Below, in pieces: positions 45,139-53,000 of a stretch of DNA of 64,000 bases. This DNA is from Commensalibacter communis (GTDB taxonomy: Bacteria > Pseudomonadota > Alphaproteobacteria > Acetobacterales > Acetobacteraceae): contig NZ_CAMXCM010000008.1 of NCBI RefSeq assembly GCF_947179015.1, positions 1-64,000 on the forward strand. The letters are read 5' to 3'. The notes beneath the pieces were generated by a model that was not told where the DNA came from, ran no database searches, and saw only the letters and a list, made by a program, of their open reading frames with translations. The translations under genes and the position numbers were made by a program. How positions within the stretch are numbered: the first letter of the stretch is position 1; every line of letters begins with the position of its first letter.

Positions 45139-45251
45139 CTTAAAAGAATACCTTCGTATAAATACAAAAGCCATTGAAATATGTATTCTTTTAAATTGAT
45201 TAATTTAAGAACACATGTTAATAGGTAAACATCTTAAACTTAAAAGAATAC
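45139..45251. promoter_or_regulatory. Candidate res site of the serine recombinase
   Basis: CTTAAAAGAATAC occurs at 45139-45151 and again at 45239-45251, exactly 100 bases apart. An inverted copy GTATTCTTTTAA lies at 45183-45194. The last copy ends 14 bases before the recombinase ATG. Inverted and direct half-sites upstream of a resolvase gene fit a res site that also represses the gene. Confidence 0.55.
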
Positions 45252-45264
45252 AATAGAGAATATT

Positions 45265-45825
45265 ATGAGTGATATTGGATATATTAGAGTAAGCTCCGAA
45301 TATCAAAATACAGTAAGACAGCTTGATGATGTAAAGCTTGATAAAGTCTTTATAGATAAAACTAGTGGTGTTGATACACAAAGACCGCAGTTACAAGCTA
45401 TGTTAGAATATGTCAGAGAAGACGATATTATCCATGTTCATTCTATCGATCGACTAGCAAGAAACCTTAAAGACTTAAATGAATTGGTGGATAATCTAAA
45501 TGCTAAAGGAATTACCATTCATTTTCATAAAGAAAATTTAATCTTTAAAGATGATCAAGATCCTATTAAAAAGCTGATGTTCCAATTATTGGGGAGTTTT
45601 GCTGAATTCGAAAGAAGTTTAATTCGAGAACGACAAAGAGAAGGCATCGCCAAAGCTAAACAAGCAGGGAAATATAAAGGTCGAAGGAAAACAATTAATA
45701 GCGAAGCCATCGTAGAGGCTATGAATAAAGAAGGGGCTAGTTACCGAAAAACTGCTAAAGCTTTAAATATTAGCCTCTCAACGGTCCAAAGAGTAATGAA
45801 AGAATACAAACACTTAATATTATAG
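45265..45825 (+). CDS. Serine recombinase/resolvase (TnpR/Pin type)
   Basis: A 186-residue site-specific recombinase of usual small-resolvase length. The catalytic serine is in IGYIRVSSEYQNT (near residue 10). The conserved IHVHSIDRLARNLKDL with the Ser-x-DRLxR motif is near residue 57, and FAEFERSLIRERQREG near residue 113. The C-terminal HTH is NKEGASYRKTAKALNISLS at about 153-171. It may resolve plasmid multimers or be left from a transposon; no transposase of the Tn3 type is seen. It is followed closely by a toxin-antitoxin pair, a common stability arrangement. Confidence 0.92.
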   Translation: MSDIGYIRVSSEYQNTVRQLDDVKLDKVFIDKTSGVDTQRPQLQAMLEYVREDDIIHVHSIDRLARNLKDLNELVDNLNAKGITIHFHKENLIFKDDQDPIKKLMFQLLGSFAEFERSLIRERQREGIAKAKQAGKYKGRRKTINSEAIVEAMNKEGASYRKTAKALNISLSTVQRVMKEYKHLIL

Positions 45826-45879
45826 TCTTGTTTTCTTTTTATGATTGTATTACATATGTAATATATAAGGAGAACTATC

Positions 45880-46101
45880 ATGTCGATGTTAAATATTAGA
45901 ATAGACGATAATATTAAATCTGAACTACAAGAAATAGCAAAATTAAAGAACATTTCTCTATCTAGTCTTGTTTTATCTGCTGTAAATGAAATGGTAGAAA
46001 ATGAGTTTGATTATAATCTTGCAGAGATGGCGGATAAACGACGTAAATCTAATGAGCTTAATTTTGATATAGAAGATTTATATCAAGAATTTGGTGTTTA
46101 A
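45880..46101 (+). CDS. RelB/DinJ-family antitoxin
   Basis: A 73-residue protein with an N-terminal ribbon-helix-helix (MLNIRIDDNIKSELQEIAK then NISLSSLVLSAVNEMV) for operator binding, and an acidic C-terminal tail for neutralising the toxin. RBS AAGGAGAA precedes ATG 45880. The stop at 46099-46101 overlaps or abuts the toxin start, showing coupled translation. It would block the RelE-like toxin and repress the operon. Confidence 0.85.
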   Translation: MSMLNIRIDDNIKSELQEIAKLKNISLSSLVLSAVNEMVENEFDYNLAEMADKRRKSNELNFDIEDLYQEFGV

Positions 46102-46102
46102 T

Positions 46103-46366
46103 GTGTTTAAGATTGTTTATGAAAAAGGCTTTTATAAAGATTTAAAATCTTTTGATAAGCAACAAGCACGTTTAATATTGGCGTGGATTAAGAAAAACCT
46201 TGATGGTTCTGATAATCCAAAAGAAAAAGGTAAAGCACTCACTGGTAACTTAAAAGGTTATTGGAGATATCGTATTGGAGATTATCGTCTTATTTGTGAA
46301 ATACAAGACGAAATATTGATTTTAATATGCGTTGCTGTTGGTCATCGTAAAAATATCTATAAATAA
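46103..46366 (+). CDS. RelE-family toxin
   Basis: About 87 residues of a RelE/ParE-fold mRNA interferase-like toxin. It reads VYEKGFYKDLKSFDKQQ at the start, then GKALTGNLKGYWRYRIGDYR near residues 50-68, and closes VAVGHRKNIY. The WRYRIGDYRLICEI core and the terminal HRKxIY are classical for RelE toxins. GTG at 46103 directly follows the antitoxin stop and is favoured; GTG 46094 or TTG 46091 inside the antitoxin gene are possible. Forms an addiction pair with the upstream gene. Confidence 0.87.
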   Translation: MFKIVYEKGFYKDLKSFDKQQARLILAWIKKNLDGSDNPKEKGKALTGNLKGYWRYRIGDYRLICEIQDEILILICVAVGHRKNIYK

Positions 46367-46472
46367 TGGATAGTGAGAAATATTTGGCAATTCATTGATA
46401 TACGCACTGACTATCTTTTTGGAATGGCTGTTAAGTTGTTGGTACATTACATGAAAATAGTATGATTAACGT

Positions 46473-46495
46473 AAAAAAATTACTAAATAATTTTT
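46473..46495 (-). terminator. Weak A/T hairpin after pchA
   Basis: On the minus strand, AAAAATTA, a 5-base loop and TAATTTTTTT follow the pchA stop by 8 bases. The stem is only A/T and 8 bp, but a T run ends it, so it may act as a terminator of the siderophore operon. Confidence 0.35.
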
Positions 46496-46502
46496 GCAAT
46501 CC

Positions 46503-47873
46503 TTAGTTTTTAATTGCGTTAATCATTGTTGTGAATTTAAGGTGCGTTTCTTGAAACTCACTTTCACATTCAGAACCAGCCACAATACCACATCCAGCAA
46601 ATAGCGTTGCCTGCTTATCTTTAAATAATCCTGAGCGTAAAGCAACCATAAATTCCCCGTTTCCATCTGAATCAATCCAACCAACAGGGCCAGCATACCA
46701 TCCTCGATCTATCTTTTCATGATCTCTTAGAAAACTCATTGCTGTTTTAGAAGGTATTCCACCTACTGCTGGGGTTGGATGAAGTTGACTGATAATATCT
46801 AAAATATTTTTATTGCTTTTGATCTGACCTTTAAAATTTGTAATTAAATGTTGAACATTAGGTAATTTATGCAGTGACGGATTATCATCCATATGAATAT
46901 CAGAGCATAGAGATGTTAATGTATCTTTGATTGTATTGACAACAAGCGCATGCTCGGTAACATCCTTTATACTACGCAACAATTTCGATCCCAACACATA
47001 ATCTTCTTCAGGGGTATTTCCTCTTGGTGCAGTTCCAGCCAACGCCATTGTTTGAAAATATCCAGATTTTGCAGAAAATAAGATTTCTGGCGTGGCTCCT
47101 ACAAAATAAGAATGATGTCGACTAAAAGCAAATATACAAGCTTTTGGATTATTTGAGCGAAGTTTATTAATAACTGTGCTCAATGAAATTGGTTGATCTG
47201 TTTTCAGATGAATAGAGCGAGCAATGACAACTTTTGTTAATTTTTGTTGACGAATATCATCTAAGGCTTGATGAACTAGATTAGACCAATTTTCTTTTAT
47301 GCTCGTTTCATCTTGTAAATTGCATTTTACTGTTGATTGTAACGGTGTAGATGGCTTTTTTAAATTAATTTGTGTCCAGAATTTCTTTAATTCTATTAGG
47401 CGATTTTCAATATTTGATTGTGGTGTAACAAGGTCAGATATAATTAAGTCATTTGCTTTTGTTAAATTGGAATAAATCAATATAGAAGGAATGGTTAATA
47501 CTGCATCAGGAAAATCTTTCCATAATTCAGAATGGCATTGATGTATATCAAAACGAAAGCCTCCAATGGCTATTGGTCGACCATTTCCTGTGGTAATGGC
47601 ATCTGATATTAACGCTTTCCATGCATCGGAAATTAATGAAAAACGATTAATTCCTTTGGCTATTAACTCGTGGGCGATACCAAACCCAATCAGTGAATGC
47701 CCACTATTCCCTAACCATAAATTAATGTCTGAACGTTCTTTGTTTTTTTCTAGCAAATCAAGAATATTTGGAGAATCTATAGATAACCTTGTGACAGAAA
47801 GAACATGACGATTCAATTGCTTAGCTTTTTCTTGCGCTAGGACCAAAGATTTATGAATGAGATCAAAATCCAT
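46503..47873 (-). CDS. pchA: Isochorismate synthase of salicylate formation (PchA-like)
   Basis: A 456-residue chorismate-utilising enzyme. The family core is visible: KVVIARSIHL near residue 214, GATPEILFSAKSGYFQTMAL near 258, the GTAPRGNTPEED motif near 279, HPTPAVGGIPSKTA near 364 and WYAGPVGWID near 391. It turns chorismate into isochorismate; salicylate then needs PchB, which is encoded just upstream with an 11-base overlap. The two-gene arrangement separates it from the single salicylate synthases of the YbtS/Irp9 type. Last gene of the biosynthetic operon. Confidence 0.92.
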   Translation of the reverse strand: MDFDLIHKSLVLAQEKAKQLNRHVLSVTRLSIDSPNILDLLEKNKERSDINLWLGNSGHSLIGFGIAHELIAKGINRFSLISDAWKALISDAITTGNGRPIAIGGFRFDIHQCHSELWKDFPDAVLTIPSILIYSNLTKANDLIISDLVTPQSNIENRLIELKKFWTQINLKKPSTPLQSTVKCNLQDETSIKENWSNLVHQALDDIRQQKLTKVVIARSIHLKTDQPISLSTVINKLRSNNPKACIFAFSRHHSYFVGATPEILFSAKSGYFQTMALAGTAPRGNTPEEDYVLGSKLLRSIKDVTEHALVVNTIKDTLTSLCSDIHMDDNPSLHKLPNVQHLITNFKGQIKSNKNILDIISQLHPTPAVGGIPSKTAMSFLRDHEKIDRGWYAGPVGWIDSDGNGEFMVALRSGLFKDKQATLFAGCGIVAGSECESEFQETHLKFTTMINAIKN

Positions 47874-48186
47874 CTTTTTTCTCCTTCGTCTTATCGAGTT
47901 CTCGCCAATGTAATATTTGTGTATTGATATACCATTGAATAATATGTTCGAATAATGCTGTTATGAATTCGCTGGATATTTTTGCTTCTTGAGCCCAAGA
48001 CCGACGATCTTTTAACATGACTTTAACACGCTCTGGTGCTGGTATATCTGCCTCTGTTTTCTTATAATTTGCCGCAGTAAGCACATAACCCAGTCTACGA
48101 GAGAGCAAAGTAATAATTTCTTTATCAATGGCGTCAATTCCAACGCGCACATCTTCAAGATTTTTACATTGATTAGGGGCTTTCAT
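47863..48186 (-). CDS. pchB: Isochorismate pyruvate lyase (PchB)
   Basis: A 107-residue AroQ-fold enzyme releasing pyruvate from isochorismate to give salicylate. Typical residues are DVRVGIDAIDKEIITLLSRR near residue 13, the lysine-containing loop ANYKKTEADIPAPERV near 39, and EHIIQWYINTQILHWRE near 84. It lines up over nearly its full length with the PchB pattern. It overlaps pchA and is 17 bases after pchC. Confidence 0.94.
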   Translation of the reverse strand: MKAPNQCKNLEDVRVGIDAIDKEIITLLSRRLGYVLTAANYKKTEADIPAPERVKVMLKDRRSWAQEAKISSEFITALFEHIIQWYINTQILHWRELDKTKEKKDGF

Positions 48187-48203
48187 TTTACTAATCCTTA
48201 TAT

Positions 48204-48986
48204 TTATGGAAAACTATTGCCATAGGAATGGTCAAATAGACTAAGCTTACTCGTGATAAGTTCGATTATTTCTTTAAAACGAGTATTAATAAAAAAATGC
48301 TTGCCTTTGAAAGAATATATATCAAGCTTATGCTTTGTATAAGCAGACCAATCGAGAGCTTCTTGATAGGTTGCTTCTGTATCATTATCTCCAACTAAAA
48401 TAGTAATAGGCATTGATAAAAGTGTTGGTGTTTCCGTTGAATATGTTTCAATGGCTTTATAGTCATTTCGAATAATTGATAAAATTATTTCGCGTAATTC
48501 TTGATTTTCAAAGACTTCTCCGGAGGTTTCCGAGACACGTATAACTTCTCGCATTAACGCTTCATCCGTTGAACAATGAAACATAGTTTTACGAGTTTTT
48601 GTTGGTGCTGTTTGTCCAGAAATGAATAAATGCTCAATAAACACGCCATTTTTTTGGAGCATACAAGCAACTTCATACGCAATTGTCGCACCCATGCTAT
48701 GTCCAAATAGAGCGATGTGACTGTATTTTTGCTTTTGAATAGTAGTTGATATTTCTGAAGCAAGATTTTTTATGTCTGAAATAGGTTTATCATAAATGCG
48801 ATCTTCACGCCCTGGATATTGAACGCCAATCAAATCAATAAAAGAAGGAATAAATTGTGCCCAAGAACGAAAAGCCCCAATGCTCCCCCCAGCATGAGGG
48901 AAACAAATTAATTGTAATTCAGAAGAACTATGATTAGTGATAGGTCGAAGCCAATCAGAATGAATGGTTTTGGTATAGAAATTCAT
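48204..48986 (-). CDS. pchC: Type II thioesterase (PchC-like)
   Basis: A 260-residue alpha/beta hydrolase that edits wrongly loaded carrier proteins of the siderophore assembly line. Motifs: LICFPHAGGSIGAFRSWAQ near residue 28, the nucleophile elbow LFGHSMGATIAYEVA near 92, ILVGDNDTEA with the acid near 196, and KGKHFFI with the His near 229. It overlaps the reductase gene by four bases. Confidence 0.9.
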   Translation of the reverse strand: MNFYTKTIHSDWLRPITNHSSSELQLICFPHAGGSIGAFRSWAQFIPSFIDLIGVQYPGREDRIYDKPISDIKNLASEISTTIQKQKYSHIALFGHSMGATIAYEVACMLQKNGVFIEHLFISGQTAPTKTRKTMFHCSTDEALMREVIRVSETSGEVFENQELREIILSIIRNDYKAIETYSTETPTLLSMPITILVGDNDTEATYQEALDWSAYTKHKLDIYSFKGKHFFINTRFKEIIELITSKLSLFDHSYGNSFP

Positions 48987-50098
48987 AAAACCCCTTCCTC
49001 TTCAACTGTATTTTTATTAAAAGTTATATGTTTAAAATCGGGTATCCATTGTTGAATATCTTTAATGGTTGTCTGCGGGGAAAGAATATTTGCAGCGTAA
49101 TGTATTCCTATGGGAACATCATCTTTACAAATTGCTAATGCAGCACTGGCAGACACAGATGCACTTAACTTTGCACCTGAGCCCGCGTGAATAATACTGC
49201 TCATTATACAGGATTGACCGTATTGTTTACCTTGCATTTCAATGGCCAGTAACTGAAAAGGCGTTCGACCAACAGTATCCAAAGCATTTGCTTTGATTAA
49301 TCCTTCAACAAATTCATTTGGAACAAGTTCTGTTTTATTATTACTCATTGCAATGACTGAAATATAATCGAGAACATGTTTATCAAAGAAAATATTAAAC
49401 CAGTCACCATGTTTGATACTTAGATCTTTACATATATGAACCAATTCATTGCTTATAAAAGGATAAGCATCAAAAGGGGGAACACCAGAAAGCTCTCGGG
49501 ATACAAATGGAGAATATGGACTTGATTTAATGCCTCCTGCTCGAATACATGCCCCTCCACGACCAAACCCATTAGAAAGACTAATGATAAATTCTTCAGC
49601 ACCAGCAGGAGAAAAATAATCTATTCCTCCAGAATATCCAACAATTTGGTCAATCTCATCAAAATTCTCTGCTAAATCCCGAGGCAGTAAACCAGAAAGC
49701 CCAGGTAACATTCCTGCTGCTAGAATAGCGGAAGTATTTTGATTTTCATGGCTTACAAGAAGATTATAAAGCGTTTCGTCCCCACTTGGATCGATATAAT
49801 GGGCACCAACCTCCAGTGCTACCGAGGCAATTTGATCCAAAATACGATAACTTGGTCCGATACAATTAATAATAATGTGGCAATTTTCACAAAAATGAAC
49901 AATATCTTCTTTCTTGGTAATATCGACTTCTGTAATTTCAATCATATTGATATTATCTTGAAATAATATTTCTGCTTTTTGCTTATCACGCACCGCAAGA
50001 TTTAAACGGCTATAATTGAATAGATTAGCCACTAATTCTCGACCGATAAAACCTGTTGCACCGACAATACCAATAGACGGTATATTCTTCGTCATCAT
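48983..50098 (-). CDS. pchK: Saccharopine-dehydrogenase-like thiazolinyl imide reductase (PchK type)
   Basis: A 371-residue NAD(P)-dependent reductase with GIVGATGFIGRELVANL (GxxGxxG) at the N-terminus and IINCIGPSYRILDQIASVAL near residue 75, the fold and motifs of saccharopine dehydrogenase-like enzymes. It takes the place held by the Gfo/Idh-like PchG in pyochelin clusters. In the enantio-pyochelin cluster of Pseudomonas protegens the reductase is PchK, which is of this unrelated type, placed between pchF and pchC as here. It should reduce the second thiazoline to thiazolidine on PchF. Assignment rests on position and fold. Confidence 0.82.
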   Translation of the reverse strand: MMTKNIPSIGIVGATGFIGRELVANLFNYSRLNLAVRDKQKAEILFQDNINMIEITEVDITKKEDIVHFCENCHIIINCIGPSYRILDQIASVALEVGAHYIDPSGDETLYNLLVSHENQNTSAILAAGMLPGLSGLLPRDLAENFDEIDQIVGYSGGIDYFSPAGAEEFIISLSNGFGRGGACIRAGGIKSSPYSPFVSRELSGVPPFDAYPFISNELVHICKDLSIKHGDWFNIFFDKHVLDYISVIAMSNNKTELVPNEFVEGLIKANALDTVGRTPFQLLAIEMQGKQYGQSCIMSSIIHAGSGAKLSASVSASAALAICKDDVPIGIHYAANILSPQTTIKDIQQWIPDFKHITFNKNTVEEEGVL

Positions 50099-53000
50099 TT
50101 CTTTTCCTTAATTTGTAAGCCAAGTGCTTGAGCAATAGAAGCAACATATAAGGAAGACATACAACTGAAATGATCTCCAGGAACGTCGATGATATTTAAC
50201 CCGTTTGAACAAACAGCAGTCCAATAATTAGACATTTCATCATTCATTTTGGGTAAAAATTGTGTTTCACCTGTTTGACGAACAAAGATCATTTTACCGT
50301 CATAAGGCTCAGTATGATGGCTTGCAACTGCAGCCAAACTGCCTTTAATAAGCTTATATTGACTAGTAATACGCTGAATATCGCTGAATTCTGTTCCTGA
50401 ATGACGCATATTATTTTGGATTGCTTCAAGGCGTTCTTGTTGAGATTTTTGAGCTAATGCAAGGATAGATTTTTTTATCTCACCACTACTATGTTGTGCT
50501 GCTTGTAGCAGAGCATTTTCTGGAATTTTTTGTGGATTTTTATCAAGAATAGATTGAATAAGCGTTTGCATACCAAGCTCGTCTTGGGGGTACCCAATTT
50601 CGAATAGATTTGCTTGCATAACCCTAGCAAACACATATTCTGCTAGCAAATCATCTTCTATAATAAATGGTACGCGATAGCTGCTAATAATGCTCAGCTG
50701 CTCTACATGAATACCAATTGCTGGTAAACGCCTCGCTATTTCTGTTGCCAGTAATCCACCCAAACAATATCCTACAATGTGAAGTGTTTCCCCATTTTGA
50801 ATATTTTTTTCAAGTAGCTCAACAAATTCATCTGCTAATGTAGAAATGGCTGTTTGTGGCTCTTTCATCAAAAGCGCATTTGGTGTTGTTAATGCTAAAC
50901 CAATCACAGATTGATCATCTTTAATCTTCTCAAGAAGATTTAAATAAGGAGCCAATGTTCCACTGCCATCATGCACAAACAATAAGATTGGCTTTTTAGA
51001 TCCTCGTTTCAACTCAATGAATTGAATTTGATTATTATCCCCTATGTTTTGTTGATTTTTCTCTAATAACGTGGCCAAAGCACTGATTGTAGGTTCATTA
51101 AGAAGTTGTCTTAACAAAATGTCCCATTCTACTTTACTGGCTGCGGGTATTTTATCTCTAAGACGTGCAATGACTTGTGCAATTAATAAAGAATCACCAC
51201 CCAACTCAAAAAAACTTTGATCGATGCCAATATCATTAACTTTCAGTAGTGAAGACCAGATTTCTGCAATTTGTTTTTCAAGCTCACTCTTAGGTTTCTC
51301 ACCCACAGTTTTATGCTGTTGATGTTGGTTTACAGCTAATTTTGCAAGAGCTGCACGATCTATCTTAGCATTCGTAGTCAAAGGCATCTCATCAAGAATA
51401 TGAATATCTGAAGGAATCATGTAATCAGGTAGATATGTTTTTGCATGTTGTTTAACTTCTGCAAGAGAAATAGATTTCCGATCTGATTTAAAACGGGCTG
51501 CAAATACATGCTGACCTAAATCTGGGAAAACATCATGCCCAGCAGGTATTCTAACAAATTCGGTTGCACCAGCTTCTTTTAAATAATGTTCCCATTGTTC
51601 AGTTGTTAAAAATGTTGTTTGATGCTCGACACGACAATCTGTGAATCCTGTGAGCCCTTCTTTGAACTCCATAGAAGTCATAATTTGATAGTTATCTTTG
51701 GTCGCTTCTATAAAAATTAACCATCCACCCGGAACCAATATTTCACGTAAGCGCTTTAGCACATTGAGCGCGTGCTGTGAATTGTGAAGAACATTGGCAC
51801 ATAAAACAATATGACAAGAATTTGGCTCAATTCCTTGGGGTACGTGATCGGTATTAATGTCAAATAATCCATATTTGACCCATGGGAATTGATTCAGTTT
51901 TTTCTCAGCTTCGTTTAAAAAGTACTGAGATACATCTGTAAAAAGATATTCAACATTACGATTATTAAGCGTCGGTATCAGATCCATACTTGTTCCACCA
52001 ACGCCTGCACCTACTTCTAATAATCTTGTTGGTCCATCATTAAGGGAAATAATCTGATCAACCAAAGCGCAAACCGCACCATTCATGATCTGACTTACAA
52101 GATTATTACGATACGCACCATCAGCGACTTCGGTTTTTCCCTCTGGAAATAAAAGATGAAGAGGATCTATTTCATCTCTCATTAACCCATCAAGGTTGTT
52201 ATGACTGAGTTCTATATAATTAAGAACATCATCCCCCCATTTAATTTCTTGGTTTAATTCTTTAATTCTAAACCACAATAAATCGACGGAATGATGGTCA
52301 ACATGGTCTTGACAATAATAATGACCAGAATCATCAAGTCCAAATAATCCCTCTTTTACCAACACATTAAGCCAACGCTGCAAAAGAAAGATATTGCGTT
52401 CTGATACCTGACAATTGTGGATTATATCCTCAAATTTACCTAGTTTTTTGATTGAATTATCACGGCAAATCATTCTTGCCATAGAATAGAGAGAAACTTT
52501 CTCCAACGTTACGGCCAGCTCTTTAACTTTTGCAAGATCCATATTTATCGTAAGATTTTGAATAATATTTTGAGTAGCAGGTTTGATTTGAGAAATAGAT
52601 TGATCCTTTGTCTCAACAATCTTACTTTTGATAAATCCAACTAAGCGTCGATCATGATTACTTTCTCCTAATACAACAACAGCTGCGCCGCCAATATCTG
52701 GATGTTTTTCTAAAGCTGCTTCAATTTCAGAAATCTCAATGCGATGCCCACGAATTTTTACTTGAAGATCTTGCCTGCCAAGAAATTCGATATTTCCATC
52801 AGAAAGATAACGTCCAAAATCGCCAGTACGATATAGACGCTCTTTTGTGACAGGATGATAGATAAAACGCTCTGCTGTTTTTTCAGGATCATTTAGATAA
52901 CCCAAAGCCAGCCCTTTGCCTCCTATATAAATTTCACCGACCACATAATCCGGACATGAGCGAAAACTTGCATCTAAAATATCAAAAGATTGATTAGAGA

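Noticed and set aside
46503-47873. Single-enzyme salicylate synthase (YbtS/Irp9 type)
   Set aside because: A separate PchB lyase gene is adjacent and overlapping, so the two-step PchA/PchB route is the better reading.
48983-50098. PchG-type thiazolinyl imide reductase
   Set aside because: The protein lacks the Gfo/Idh-like pattern of PchG (no EKP motif) and looks like a saccharopine dehydrogenase, as PchK does.
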